Origin: an uncultured Marinoscillum sp. | GTDB taxonomy: Bacteria; Bacteroidota; Bacteroidia; Cytophagales; MED-G16 | Length of the DNA stretch: 33,255 nucleotides | NCBI GenBank assembly: GCA_902529805.1 | Contig: CABZXU010000018.1 | Span: forward strand, 1 to 33,255 | Direction of reading: 5' to 3' | In this document: positions 15,592 through 24,276 of the stretch, piece by piece | Layout: each line of letters starts with the position of its first letter | Position numbering within the stretch: position 1 is the first letter of the stretch | Position numbers and translations under genes: made by a program | Notes under the pieces: model-generated | What the model was told of the DNA's origin: nothing | Database searches by the model: none | What the model saw: only the letters and a program-made list of their open reading frames with translations

Positions 15592-17688
15592 ATGAATAGA
15601 ATTTTTTTTTATTTATTATTTTTTTTGACGAGTTGTACTTTTAAAAGAGAATTTAGTATTAATGATTGGGCATATTATAGAGGGGATAATTCTGTTAGTC
15701 ATTTTAAACCATTTGATCAGATTAATATAGATAATGTTCATAAGTTAACTAAAACTTGGGAATTTAAAAGTAACGACCATGATTTGGAGAATCGATCCCA
15801 AATTCAATGTAATCCTTTAATTATTGATGGCGTATTGTTTGGTACATCGGCTAAAATGAAGCTTTTTGCATTGGATGCTTCCAATGGAAGTAAGCTATGG
15901 GAATTTGATCCATATGATGGAATGTTCTCATCACATGGAACAGGAGTAAATAGAGGTTTAAATTATTTTAGAAACTCAGAAGGAGACAGAATACTTTATG
16001 CAACATATTCAAAGCTTTATGCAGTAAACCCTAGAAACGGAAAATTAATTGAATCATTTGGAAAAAATGGGGTAGTAGATTTAAAAGAAGGATTAGGAAG
16101 AAATGTTGATAGCTTACTTCTGGCAGCCAACACTCCCGGCGTGATATTTAAAAATTTACTTATTTTAGGGCATAGAGCATCGGAATCTACAGGTGCTGTC
16201 CCGGGACATATTAGAGCTTTCAATGTTTTTACTGGAAAAATTGAATGGATTTTTCATACAATCCCTTATCCTGGGGAACATGGATATGATACTTGGCCTG
16301 AAGATGCATATTTAATATCTGGGGGAGCCAATGCTTGGGCTGGACTTAGTTTGGATAACGAAAATGAAATTGTATATGTTCCAACAGGATCAGCAGCATT
16401 TGATTATTACGGTGGGGATAGAAAAGGAAAAAATTTATTTGCAAACAGTATAATTGCTTTGAATGCTAATAATGGAAAAAGGATATGGCATTATCAAACA
16501 ATTCATCATGATATTTGGGATCGTGATTTACCTGCTGCTCCTAATTTGGTTACTATAAAAAAAGATGATAAAACAATTGATGCTTTAGCTCAAATTACTA
16601 AGTCTGGCTATTTATTTGTATTTGATAGGAAAACAGGAGAACCGATTTATCCAATAATAGAAAAAACAGTACCTAAATCTAGTTTGATAGGAGAATTTTC
16701 TTGGCCTACACAACCAGTCCCTACGGTCTATCCACCATTTTCTAGAGTTTCACTTTCCAAGGACGATTACCCTGAAAGATCTAAAGAAGCTAGGGATTTT
16801 GCTAAAAGAGTTTGGGAGAGTTCAAAGTATGATGAGTTTCTTCCCCTTTCATTAGATGAAACAATATTATTTCCAGGATTAGATGGAGGTGGTGAATGGG
16901 GTGGTGCTGCCTATAATCCAAATTCTGGAATAATTTTTATTAACTCTAATGAAATGCCATGGAGTCTTAAAATGAATAAAAAGGAAGGGTTAACATTGGG
17001 AAGAACTGTTTATAACTCAGGATGTATGATATGTCATGGTAAAGATTTAAAGGGAAATTTGGGAGTATATTCTAACATTCCTACACTTGTTAATATTAAA
17101 GACAGAATGACTAGTAAGTCACTAAAAGAAATTATTATAAATGGAAAAGGAATAATGCCAAGTTTTTCAAACCTCTCAAAAGATGAAATAGATGCAATCG
17201 TTGATTATTTAATAGATCCCGATAAGGAAAATTCTACTTATGAAAAATTTAATTCATGGCCATATCCTTATGTTTTTGGTGGTTTCAAAAAACATTATGC
17301 ACCAGACGGCTTTCCCTCGATTAAGCCTCCATGGGGACAGTTAACGGCTATTGATTTAAATAAAGCATCCATATTATGGCAAATTCCTCTTGGTGAACAT
17401 GATAAATTAAAAAGATCTGGTATAATAGATACAGGGACTGAAAACTATGGAGGCCCATTAGTTACTTCAGGAGGAATTTTAATAATTGCAGCAACAATGG
17501 ATGAGAAAATAAGAGCATTTGATCAGATTACAGGCGAGTTACTTTGGGAGGATAAACTTCCAGCTGCTGGTTATGCTACACCTTCAACATATATGATTGA
17601 TGGTAAACAGTATATTGTAATTGCATGTGGAGGAGGAAAATTAGGCACAAATTCAGGATCATCATACATCGCTTATTCTCTTAATTAA
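15592..17688 (+). CDS. PQQ-dependent dehydrogenase with internal cytochrome c domain, lipoprotein
   Basis: The 698-residue quinoprotein folds as a PQQ beta-propeller that oxidises alcohols or sugars outside the cytoplasmic membrane. The N-terminus is a lipoprotein signal (lipobox LTSC, Cys15). Tryptophan-docking repeats such as LFALDASNGSKLWEF and IIALNANNGKRIWHY mark propeller blades. A cytochrome c domain is inserted near 465-545: CMICH at 478-482 binds heme, and Met522 in GIMPSF is the likely axial ligand. The last blades resume with PWGQLTAIDLNKASILW. Electrons would pass from PQQ through the internal heme to the respiratory chain. Its 3' end overlaps convergent cutC by 27 bases. No PQQ biosynthesis gene is in this window. 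Substrate unknown. Confidence 0.88.
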   Translation: MNRIFFYLLFFLTSCTFKREFSINDWAYYRGDNSVSHFKPFDQINIDNVHKLTKTWEFKSNDHDLENRSQIQCNPLIIDGVLFGTSAKMKLFALDASNGSKLWEFDPYDGMFSSHGTGVNRGLNYFRNSEGDRILYATYSKLYAVNPRNGKLIESFGKNGVVDLKEGLGRNVDSLLLAANTPGVIFKNLLILGHRASESTGAVPGHIRAFNVFTGKIEWIFHTIPYPGEHGYDTWPEDAYLISGGANAWAGLSLDNENEIVYVPTGSAAFDYYGGDRKGKNLFANSIIALNANNGKRIWHYQTIHHDIWDRDLPAAPNLVTIKKDDKTIDALAQITKSGYLFVFDRKTGEPIYPIIEKTVPKSSLIGEFSWPTQPVPTVYPPFSRVSLSKDDYPERSKEARDFAKRVWESSKYDEFLPLSLDETILFPGLDGGGEWGGAAYNPNSGIIFINSNEMPWSLKMNKKEGLTLGRTVYNSGCMICHGKDLKGNLGVYSNIPTLVNIKDRMTSKSLKEIIINGKGIMPSFSNLSKDEIDAIVDYLIDPDKENSTYEKFNSWPYPYVFGGFKKHYAPDGFPSIKPPWGQLTAIDLNKASILWQIPLGEHDKLKRSGIIDTGTENYGGPLVTSGGILIIAATMDEKIRAFDQITGELLWEDKLPAAGYATPSTYMIDGKQYIVIACGGGKLGTNSGSSYIAYSLN

Positions 17689-18330
17689 TTTTTTGATCTC
17701 ATCTTCATTTAAATTATTATTAATTATGCATGAAGAATGAAATTCATTTATAAATTTATTTTTTATAAAATTATTTATATTTTCAGACCTTAAACTTCCC
17801 CCCGGCATAATAGATATCTTATCGTTGCAATATTTTACCAATTTATTTATTTCATAAATTCCATCAATTACTTTTTCTTTTTTTCCGCTGGTAAGAATTC
17901 TATCAAACCCAATTTCAATTAAATCATCAACGGCCTTATAAATATTTTCTATTTCATCAAAAGCTTTATGAAATGTTGTGCTCATACCTCCACATTTTTT
18001 CATTAAAACTTTACATGTTTCTTTGTCTATTTCATTTTGACTATTTAGGACTCCAAAAACAACACCTTTGCATCCAACTTCTCTGCAATATTGTATTAGA
18101 TCTATCATATCATTAATTTCTTCATTATTGTAAATAAAATTACCTTTTCTAGGTCTTATTATTGGGAAGATATTATCGTGATACTTTAAAGCTTTTTTAA
18201 TATCATCTTTTTTTGGACTTAAACCACCTTCATTTCTGTCCTTGCAAAATTCAATTCTATCGATATTATATTTTGATGCTGTAATGCAATCTTTTAGACT
18301 AAACACACATATCTCTAATTTATTTTTCAA
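17662..18330 (-). CDS. cutC: CutC family protein
   Basis: A 222-residue TIM-barrel protein of the CutC family, named for copper homeostasis although its biochemical role is uncertain. Signatures are LEICVFSLKDC at 5-15, RIEFCKDRNEGGLSP at 25-39, PIIRPRKGNF at 57-66, GCKGVVFGVL near 88-97, TFHKAFDE and DRILTSGKKE. It lies 22 bases downstream of the DUF4270 gene on the same strand. Its 3' end overlaps the PQQ dehydrogenase gene by 27 bases. Confidence 0.9.
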   Translation of the reverse strand: MKNKLEICVFSLKDCITASKYNIDRIEFCKDRNEGGLSPKKDDIKKALKYHDNIFPIIRPRKGNFIYNNEEINDMIDLIQYCREVGCKGVVFGVLNSQNEIDKETCKVLMKKCGGMSTTFHKAFDEIENIYKAVDDLIEIGFDRILTSGKKEKVIDGIYEINKLVKYCNDKISIMPGGSLRSENINNFIKNKFINEFHSSCIINNNLNEDEIKKLIKRISDV

Positions 18331-18352
18331 GAAAAGAATAAAAATTAAAAAA

Positions 18353-19684
18353 TTATAGTTTGGAGTAAAATACTTTTAATCTAAATTTAGTTTTATCTAT
18401 AACTGCTTGATTAAAAGTTGAAGGTGTAGATGGGAAAACTATCACTTTTTTTACATCATATTTTTTCATCGCTAAATCTTGGAAAAAAACAGTAGAAGTA
18501 CCTTTATAGGTACGAGAAATTAGACTGTCATACGTATAATATGCTGGGTCTTCATCTTGGCCATAATATGCATTATCTTTTAAAATAACATTATCTACAG
18601 GAGTAGTTTCAATGCCTGAAGAGTTAACATTGTTATCATCTTTTGCAAAATAAAAAATTGCTGTACTAGGAGGGTTGATATATTTTTTTTCTGAATCATC
18701 TATTGGCCCCATAGATAGTTCAACTTTATTAAGAATAATATTTTTTGCAGTATCGGTAAAATTTGTAAATCCAGATAAATCAATCATAGGATAAATACCG
18801 CTACCAGATTGCCAATATATTTTGTCATTAATATTAAATTCATTTAAATTTTTCATATCTATTGCGGATAATGTGGATGAGCTTCTATCAGTTGTATAGT
18901 TACTGTAATGTTTTGATAAAGGAGAATCAAACCTAAGTCGGTATTGGTTTGATACAGTGTCTTCGTTGGAGTTGTGATAATAAACAACTATTCTGCTAAA
19001 TTCATTGCTAAGATCAAAACCTAAAATTAATTTGTTATCTACTCCAGGATCAAAGGCAATACCTTTTGTAGACTCCCTCATTTCTCTACTTGAAATCCCT
19101 TGTTTTGCCAAATTAAGTAATAAATTTCCATAATTCATTGTTAATGGTATGGTTAGTAAGGTATCCCCGGGGTTGTTTACAGTAAAACGAGAAAAACCAA
19201 TAGCAGATTTATTAGTAACTAAAGGAATAGTTTTAGATGATAAATATATTCCACTAGCAAATAATGTATCTTCTATTAATCTAACAGAAACTTCTTGTTG
19301 TTCTTCAAACTCATCTCCATGAACATAAGAATAACTCAAAAATAATTTTATAGAATCTAAAACAGATGAATCAGATGGCTGAATTGATAAATCTGTAGTC
19401 ACTACATCAGGAGAAATAATTTCAGGAGAAAATTGAGAATATCCTATCGCTTTTGTTTTTCCAAATACTGGGTTGTCATATTGTCCAAAAATTAGAGACC
19501 CATAGTCTGTCCTTACACTATCAAGATAGATGTTGGAAGTAGCTAATGGTAGTTCTATGTATTTTGCTTCAAGGTTGTTATTTTGATCTTCCAGCTCAAG
19601 CCCAACTTCACTTGATTCATCGCATGAAATATAGAGTAATAAAAAAAATAAAAAAAAAATAATGCTTTTAGCTGATAAGTTCAT
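18353..19684 (-). CDS. DUF4270 lipoprotein
   Basis: A 443-residue surface or periplasmic lipoprotein (lipobox YISC, Cys21) of the Bacteroidota family DUF4270. The start of the mature protein (SSEVGLELEDQ), the segment DYGSLIFGQYDNPVFGK, and the C-terminal strand KFRLKVFYSKL are typical. The body is rich in beta strands. Function is unknown. It overlaps the end of the glycogen-synthase-like gene by 17 bases, an arrangement that I recall as conserved in Flavobacteriia, which argues for coupled expression. Confidence 0.82.
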   Translation of the reverse strand: MNLSAKSIIFFLFFLLLYISCDESSEVGLELEDQNNNLEAKYIELPLATSNIYLDSVRTDYGSLIFGQYDNPVFGKTKAIGYSQFSPEIISPDVVTTDLSIQPSDSSVLDSIKLFLSYSYVHGDEFEEQQEVSVRLIEDTLFASGIYLSSKTIPLVTNKSAIGFSRFTVNNPGDTLLTIPLTMNYGNLLLNLAKQGISSREMRESTKGIAFDPGVDNKLILGFDLSNEFSRIVVYYHNSNEDTVSNQYRLRFDSPLSKHYSNYTTDRSSSTLSAIDMKNLNEFNINDKIYWQSGSGIYPMIDLSGFTNFTDTAKNIILNKVELSMGPIDDSEKKYINPPSTAIFYFAKDDNNVNSSGIETTPVDNVILKDNAYYGQDEDPAYYTYDSLISRTYKGTSTVFFQDLAMKKYDVKKVIVFPSTPSTFNQAVIDKTKFRLKVFYSKL

Positions 19685-20480
19685 TATATAATTTATAATA
19701 AGCTTCTAAATAGTTTTGGTCACTTTTAATTACATCGAATTTTTTTTCTTTTACTGCATCTGAAATTAGCTTATCAAAACGTTTACTTATCTCATCTTTT
19801 GATTTAATTACAGCATCTGCATATTCCATTCCTATTTTTAAGAACCCCTTATAATCCCCTGTTTTTAGAGAATTTAACATTCCATCATCTATATCGGTCA
19901 TTTTTGCTTTTTCAATAATACTTTTATCAAATTTATGTTTAAAAGCATTATCATAGACAGTAAAAACTGTTTTGGTATCTTTAAAAATAGGATCGTTTTT
20001 ATAAGTAGATTTGATGTAAAGAGGAATTAAGCATGTCATCCAGTCGTTGCAATGAACAATGTCTGGTGCCCATCCTAATTTAATTACAGTTTCCAAAACT
20101 CCTTTACAAAAGAAAATACATCTTTCATCATTATCTTTATAGAAATCCCCCTCTTTATTGTTGAAAACAAATTTTCTTTTAAAATAATCTTCGTTATCAA
20201 TAAAATAAACTTGAAGCTTTGCTTGAGGTATTGATGCAACTTTAATTATCAATGGTTTTTCATCATCTCCAACTTCAATGTTGATACCAGATAACCTTAC
20301 AACTTCATGCAATCGGTTCTTTCTTTCATTTATTAACCCAAACCTAGGAACTAGTATTCGTATCTCCATCCCTTTTTCTTGCATTGCCTGCGGCAAATTT
20401 CTCACAAAATCAGCAACTTCTGATGTTTGAAGAAAGGGGTTAATTTCACTTGCTACGTAAAGAATTTTATATTTTGCCAT
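19668..20480 (-). CDS. glycogen/starch synthase-like protein (GT5 N-terminal domain only)
   Basis: The 270-residue product matches the N-terminal Rossmann half of GT5 glycogen synthases: YKILYVASEINPF at the start, RILVPRFGLINER, QVYFIDNEDYF, and PDIVHCNDWMT around 138-148. The ADP-glucose binding KTGGL motif after SEINPF is absent (LQTSEV instead), and the entire second GT-B domain, nearly half of a normal synthase of roughly 480 residues, is missing. This short form is usual in Bacteroidota, so it is not a fresh truncation, but glycogen synthase activity is doubtful. It heads the transcript with DUF4270 and cutC. Confidence 0.8.
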   Translation of the reverse strand: MAKYKILYVASEINPFLQTSEVADFVRNLPQAMQEKGMEIRILVPRFGLINERKNRLHEVVRLSGINIEVGDDEKPLIIKVASIPQAKLQVYFIDNEDYFKRKFVFNNKEGDFYKDNDERCIFFCKGVLETVIKLGWAPDIVHCNDWMTCLIPLYIKSTYKNDPIFKDTKTVFTVYDNAFKHKFDKSIIEKAKMTDIDDGMLNSLKTGDYKGFLKIGMEYADAVIKSKDEISKRFDKLISDAVKEKKFDVIKSDQNYLEAYYKLYNELIS

Positions 20481-20526
20481 AAAGTAAAGTTTGGTTAACC
20501 TTTAAAGTACAACTAAAAAAGGGACA

Positions 20527-20557
20527 CAAATTTAATCAATTCAAGCTGATTTATCAA
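20527..20557 (-). promoter_or_regulatory. putative promoter of the glycogen-synthase-like/DUF4270/cutC transcript
   Basis: The minus strand has TTG (20557-20555), a 20-base spacer and TAAATTTG (20534-20527), an exact TAnnTTTG -7 box. The start codon is at 20480, giving a leader of about 40 bases that contains the palindromes CTTTAAAG and GGTTAACC. Confidence 0.55.
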
Positions 20558-20623
20558 TTCTTGTCTAATATCATTTTTTTTGAAATTAATAAAACCGATT
20601 TTTTTACCCTAAACTAATATTAT

Positions 20624-20631
20624 TAGATTTG
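20624..20631 (+). promoter_or_regulatory. putative -7 promoter box of the flippase-like/rfaE2/YugP transcript
   Basis: TAGATTTG is an exact TAnnTTTG box ending 16 bases before the TTG start codon at 20648. The implied leader is only about 10 bases, which supports that start. No good -33 element is seen. Confidence 0.5.
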
Positions 20632-20647
20632 CATCAAATTCAATTTC

Positions 20648-21628
20648 TTGGATAAAAAAAACTTAAATTATTTTTTAAACTTTATAGTATCCCTTACGAT
20701 AGGTTTATCTATTTTGTTTTTTGTTTTCAAAGATGTTGACATCAGCTCTTATAGCTCAAGAATACAAAAAGTATCCTCTTCATGGTTTTTGTTTGCAATT
20801 TTCATTTCATTATTTGAATTTGTTGTTCGAGCGTACAGGTGGAATTTGTTACTTGAATTTAAGTATAAAAAACTTTCAGTTTATAAGACAACACTTGGTC
20901 TGATTATATCATATCTATCTGCAATTATTTTGCCTAGAATTAATGATATAGTTAGATGCTATGTGTTAACAAAAACTGATAAAGTAAAGTTTTCGATGTC
21001 CATTGGTTCAGTTGTTACTGAAAGAATTGTTGATTTGATTTCAGTATTTATTTTGTCTTTGATTTTATTGTTGGTTGAATTTGATAGGTTTTATAATTAT
21101 TTAATGATTGAAGTGGTTGCAAATGCTGAATTGGATAATATAGCATATTATCTGGTTCTTATTTTTTCTATATGTATTTTTCTTTATTTATTTCTCAACA
21201 AAATCTTTCAAAGGTTTGATTTTTATGAAAAGTTTAAAGAAAAAATTAATGAATTTAAATCTGGTTTGTTATCAATCTTTTCTCTTGAAAAAAAATTTGA
21301 ATTTTTTATATCTACTATAATTTTATGGTTAATATATTTTGTTGTTGGCTACATATTGTTTTTTTCAGTTGAAGAAACTTCAATGCTTGGCTTTTCAGCT
21401 GCATTATCTATTTTAGTTGCGGGCGCAATTGGAACGATTGTCCCTGTTAATGCAGGAATCGGAGCGTATCATTTATTTGTAAGTTCAATTCTAATCTATT
21501 ACGGTATTGTTTATGAAGATGCACTATTTTTTGCAACTCTTGTTCATGCAAATCAGGTAATTGCTATTTTGTTTTATGGTTTAATTAGTTTAATTCTTTT
21601 TTATTTAAATGTTTACAAAAGAAATTGA
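20648..21628 (+). CDS. flippase-like membrane protein (LPG synthase TM / UPF0104 family)
   Basis: A 326-residue polytopic membrane protein with about eight hydrophobic helices, matching the AglD/UPF0104/LPG-synthase transmembrane family. Family hallmarks are WFLFAIFISLFEFVVRAYRW at about 46-65, LIISYLSAIILPRINDIVR (a P-R-x-x-D/E-x-x-R loop) and the late GTIVPVNAGIGAYH segment near 260. Only the membrane half of lysyl-phosphatidylglycerol synthase is present, so lipid aminoacylation is not implied. The start is TTG at 20648, supported by the adjacent -7 box. Its end overlaps rfaE2 by 20 bases. Confidence 0.82.
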   Translation: MDKKNLNYFLNFIVSLTIGLSILFFVFKDVDISSYSSRIQKVSSSWFLFAIFISLFEFVVRAYRWNLLLEFKYKKLSVYKTTLGLIISYLSAIILPRINDIVRCYVLTKTDKVKFSMSIGSVVTERIVDLISVFILSLILLLVEFDRFYNYLMIEVVANAELDNIAYYLVLIFSICIFLYLFLNKIFQRFDFYEKFKEKINEFKSGLLSIFSLEKKFEFFISTIILWLIYFVVGYILFFSVEETSMLGFSAALSILVAGAIGTIVPVNAGIGAYHLFVSSILIYYGIVYEDALFFATLVHANQVIAILFYGLISLILFYLNVYKRN

Positions 21629-22091
21629 AAATAAAATTTTATCGAATGATAGTTTGAGTAAGACAATCGATTTATTTTATAAATCTGATAAAAAAGTTGT
21701 TTTTACAAATGGCTGTTTTGATTTGCTTCATCCTGGTCATCTAAAATTGTTACAAAAAGCAAAATCTTTTGGAGACGTATTGATTGTTGGAATCAATTCA
21801 GATAGTTCTGTAAGAATTTTGAAAGGAGAGGGAAGACCAGTTGTAAATCAAGAAGATAGACTAGTAATTTTAGCATGCTTGAAAATTGTTGATTTTGTTA
21901 TTATCTTCGAAGAAGAAACGCCTTTAAATTTAATTAAATGTATTTCTCCTGCTGTTCTTGTTAAAGGTGGGGATTATAAGTTAAGTGAAATAGTTGGTGG
22001 AGAGCACGTGATTAAAAATGGAGGCAAAGTAAAAATTGTTAAATTAAAAGAGGGATATTCAACCTCTAAATTTTTAAAAGAAATTAAATGA
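21609..22091 (+). CDS. rfaE2: heptose 1-phosphate adenylyltransferase (RfaE2/HldE C-terminal type)
   Basis: The 160-residue nucleotidyltransferase activates D-glycero-beta-D-manno-heptose 1-phosphate to ADP-heptose for lipopolysaccharide. The cytidylyltransferase-like signature is complete: FTNGCFDLLHPGHL with His41 and His44 of the HxGH motif, GINSDSSVR, RLVILACL and KGGDY followed by IVGGEHV, which are typical of RfaE domain II. The kinase domain of bifunctional HldE is absent here, as usual in this phylum. The start codon lies inside the preceding gene, and the stop shares an ATGA overlap with the YugP gene. Confidence 0.92.
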   Translation: MFTKEIENKILSNDSLSKTIDLFYKSDKKVVFTNGCFDLLHPGHLKLLQKAKSFGDVLIVGINSDSSVRILKGEGRPVVNQEDRLVILACLKIVDFVIIFEEETPLNLIKCISPAVLVKGGDYKLSEIVGGEHVIKNGGKVKIVKLKEGYSTSKFLKEIK

Positions 22092-22795
22092 TGTATTTCG
22101 ATCCAGGGTTACTTTTTATAGGTTTTATTTTTATGGGCATAGGATACTATGTTCAAAATAAGCTAAAGTCAAAATTTCATAAATATTCACAGGTATCCCT
22201 GAGAAAAAATCTTTCTGGTAGAGAAATAGCGGAAATTATGTTACGCGACCATGACATATATGATGTTAAAGTAGTATCTGTTCCAGGAAAATTAACTGAT
22301 CATTATAACCCATTAAATAAAACTATCAATTTAAGCCCTGAGGTTTATGAGGGCAGATCCGTTAGTGCAGCAGCTGTTGCTGCTCACGAGTGTGGTCATG
22401 CCGTTCAACATGCTACTGAATACGCATTTCTAAAAATGAGATCTGCACTTGTTCCAATACAAACATTTGCAGGAACAACTATGAATTATATTTTTGGATT
22501 GATGTTTTTTTCAGCTTTTATATTGCCTGGTATCATTCCTATGAATATGGCTTTATTGATTATTATTTTTTGTTACGGTGCATTTACTCTTTTTTCATTT
22601 ATCACCTTACCCGTAGAATTTGATGCAAGTAATCGCGCTATAGCTTGGGTTTCAAACAGGCAAATAGTAACTAGAGAAGAATCTGTTATGGCTAAAGATG
22701 CACTTAAGTGGGCAGCTATGACATACGTTGTTGTGGCCTTGCAGTCACTTGCTACATTACTATATTATCTTATGCTTTTTTTGAGAAGAAGATAG
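22088..22795 (+). CDS. YugP-type zinc metallopeptidase, membrane-bound
   Basis: A 235-residue membrane peptidase of the YugP family. An N-terminal membrane helix (about 7-22) is followed by a conserved segment (NLSGREIAEIMLR), NLSPEVYEGRSVSAAAVAAHECGHAVQ with the zinc motif HECGH at 100-104, and two further hydrophobic hairpins near 125-170. PVEFDASNRA near 175-184 is the family's late signature and probably supplies a third ligand. The natural substrate is not known. ATGA overlap with rfaE2 indicates coupling. Confidence 0.9.
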   Translation: MMYFDPGLLFIGFIFMGIGYYVQNKLKSKFHKYSQVSLRKNLSGREIAEIMLRDHDIYDVKVVSVPGKLTDHYNPLNKTINLSPEVYEGRSVSAAAVAAHECGHAVQHATEYAFLKMRSALVPIQTFAGTTMNYIFGLMFFSAFILPGIIPMNMALLIIIFCYGAFTLFSFITLPVEFDASNRAIAWVSNRQIVTREESVMAKDALKWAAMTYVVVALQSLATLLYYLMLFLRRR

Positions 22796-22853
22796 TTTTT
22801 TAAAAAAATAATTTAGATTTACCTCCCTTTTTCACAACATTTACTGAAAAATT

Positions 22854-23768
22854 ATGAATGATTTTATAAAAGTTTTAGACCATTTACATTTTACCTTGAA
22901 GAAGGTTTCTGTAGTTAAGGTATTAAAACCATTTATAATTGAAAATTATTATGATATAGAAAACACAGTTATTTTTCCAATAAACAGTAGGTTGAGGTAT
23001 GGGAAATATATTAAAAAAGTAAAAAAAGAATCTTTTTTATTTATTCCAGCAAATAAAGTGGTATCTCTGGCTTTTGGTAAAGGAAGGTCTGTAAGGTTAT
23101 CTTATGATGATTTTTTAGAGGAAAAGACAAAATATGTAGCAAAAGATAATTTTTTAAGAAGGAATCCTATCGATCAAAAATATTTGGTCCTAAATTTTGA
23201 AACCAAAGTTTTAAATTCAATTAATATTTTTCATTCAAAGAACCTAAAGCCATTAGTTATAGAAAGAAATGCTCAAACTATTTCAATCTTAAAAGATATT
23301 GTTAAAGAAAGGTATTACAGGTATCCAGGTAGTGAGAAATTAATAGACCTTCAAAGTCAAAGGTTATCCATAGAGATTATAAGATATATTCTATCAAACC
23401 AACCGCTATTTTCTTCTATAGAGGAAAATTTCAAATACTTTAAAGATGAAAGAATACTTGATTTATTTCAGTATGTTAGTGATAATATAGATAAAGAGTT
23501 ATCGAATAAAAAATTAGCTGACTTTCTTAATATTTCTGAAGAATATGTAGGTCAATATTTTAAAAACAATACAGGCTACAGCCCTCAAGATTATATAGAA
23601 CTTAGAAGAATGGAAGAGGCAATAAAAATGCTTAGATCAGATGATGAATCTATTAAAGTTATCGGAATGAAGGTAGGATTTAAAGACACAGCCTATTTCT
23701 GTAGAAGGTTTAAGCTAATGTTCGGTGTTCAGGCAGGTATGATGAGAAAGCGATTTAATGAAATTTAA
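22854..23768 (+). CDS. AraC-family transcriptional regulator
   Basis: The 304-residue protein has a C-terminal AraC-type double helix-turn-helix (about 205-302): KKLADFLNISEEYVGQYFK is the first HTH and VIGMKVGFKDTAYFCRRFK the second. The N-terminal half looks like a cupin-type ligand-sensing domain, with no known ligand. It is 58 bases downstream of the YugP gene on the same strand and may share its transcript. Its stop codon is one base from the stop of the convergent holin-like gene. Confidence 0.88.
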   Translation: MNDFIKVLDHLHFTLKKVSVVKVLKPFIIENYYDIENTVIFPINSRLRYGKYIKKVKKESFLFIPANKVVSLAFGKGRSVRLSYDDFLEEKTKYVAKDNFLRRNPIDQKYLVLNFETKVLNSINIFHSKNLKPLVIERNAQTISILKDIVKERYYRYPGSEKLIDLQSQRLSIEIIRYILSNQPLFSSIEENFKYFKDERILDLFQYVSDNIDKELSNKKLADFLNISEEYVGQYFKNNTGYSPQDYIELRRMEEAIKMLRSDDESIKVIGMKVGFKDTAYFCRRFKLMFGVQAGMMRKRFNEI

Positions 23769-23782
23769 ATTATTTAGATTTC
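23760..23782. terminator. hairpin between convergent AraC and holin-like genes
   Basis: GAAATTTAAA and its near-complement TTTAGATTTC form a stem of ten pairs (one G-U) with a tight loop of three bases. The plus strand continues with TCCTTTTCTTTT. The hairpin covers both stop codons and is a plausible terminator for the AraC gene. It is AT-rich and hence weak. Confidence 0.4.
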
Positions 23783-24108
23783 TCCTTTTCTTTTAGCAGC
23801 TCCTTTTCAATCATTTTTTTTAATCTACCAGACTTCGCAGTAAAATAGATTATAAAAAAAATAACTATATAAATTCCAGTTATAATAGCATACCCTAAAA
23901 ATTCACTTTCAAAATAAAAATTTAAAATGCTTCCCGCTGTAAGGCTTGCAAATGCTAGAACAAATAGAAGAATAAAAAATAGGATAAAACCAGATATAAC
24001 ACTTGAAATTGATGAAGAAATTTTTTCAATTAAATCTATTTTCAAAATGTCAAATCTAATTTTTAGATACGATGTTATTGAATCAATAAGTTTATCAATT
24101 TTTATCAT
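23770..24108 (-). CDS. phage-holin-like (DUF1469/PF07332-type) membrane protein
   Basis: A 112-residue protein with an N-terminal amphipathic helix (ITSYLKIRFDILKIDLIEKI), two membrane helices (about 33-57 and 69-91) and a lysine/glutamate-rich tail. This is the layout of the widespread phage holin family/Actinobacterial membrane protein group, which despite the name is a chromosomal envelope protein and not a lysis gene. It is a single-gene unit on the minus strand. Confidence 0.72.
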   Translation of the reverse strand: MIKIDKLIDSITSYLKIRFDILKIDLIEKISSSISSVISGFILFFILLFVLAFASLTAGSILNFYFESEFLGYAIITGIYIVIFFIIYFTAKSGRLKKMIEKELLKEKEKSK

Positions 24109-24127
24109 TATTTATTTTTTTGTTTTA

Positions 24128-24135
24128 CAAAGGTA
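24128..24135 (-). promoter_or_regulatory. putative -7 promoter box of the holin-like gene
   Basis: The minus strand reads TACCTTTG, an exact TAnnTTTG box, 20 bases before the ATG at 24108. No convincing -33 element is found. Confidence 0.45.
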
Positions 24136-24276
24136 ATACATATTGCTTTTTTTTTGAATTAAATAGAATCCTTAGAATTTCTTTGTTAACATAAACATAA
24201 TATAACTATTTAAGACTTAATTATTTTTTAACATACTCGTAATTAATATTTTAACCCTAAATAATATTTTTGTAGT

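Noticed and set aside
20493-20507. Palindromes GGTTAACC and CTTTAAAG as an operator
   Set aside because: They are short, AT-rich and likely by chance at this base composition; there is no second copy near another promoter to support a regulator site.
23770-24108. Prophage remnant because of the holin-like family name
   Set aside because: Proteins of this group are common chromosomal membrane proteins, and no lysin, capsid or other phage gene is nearby.
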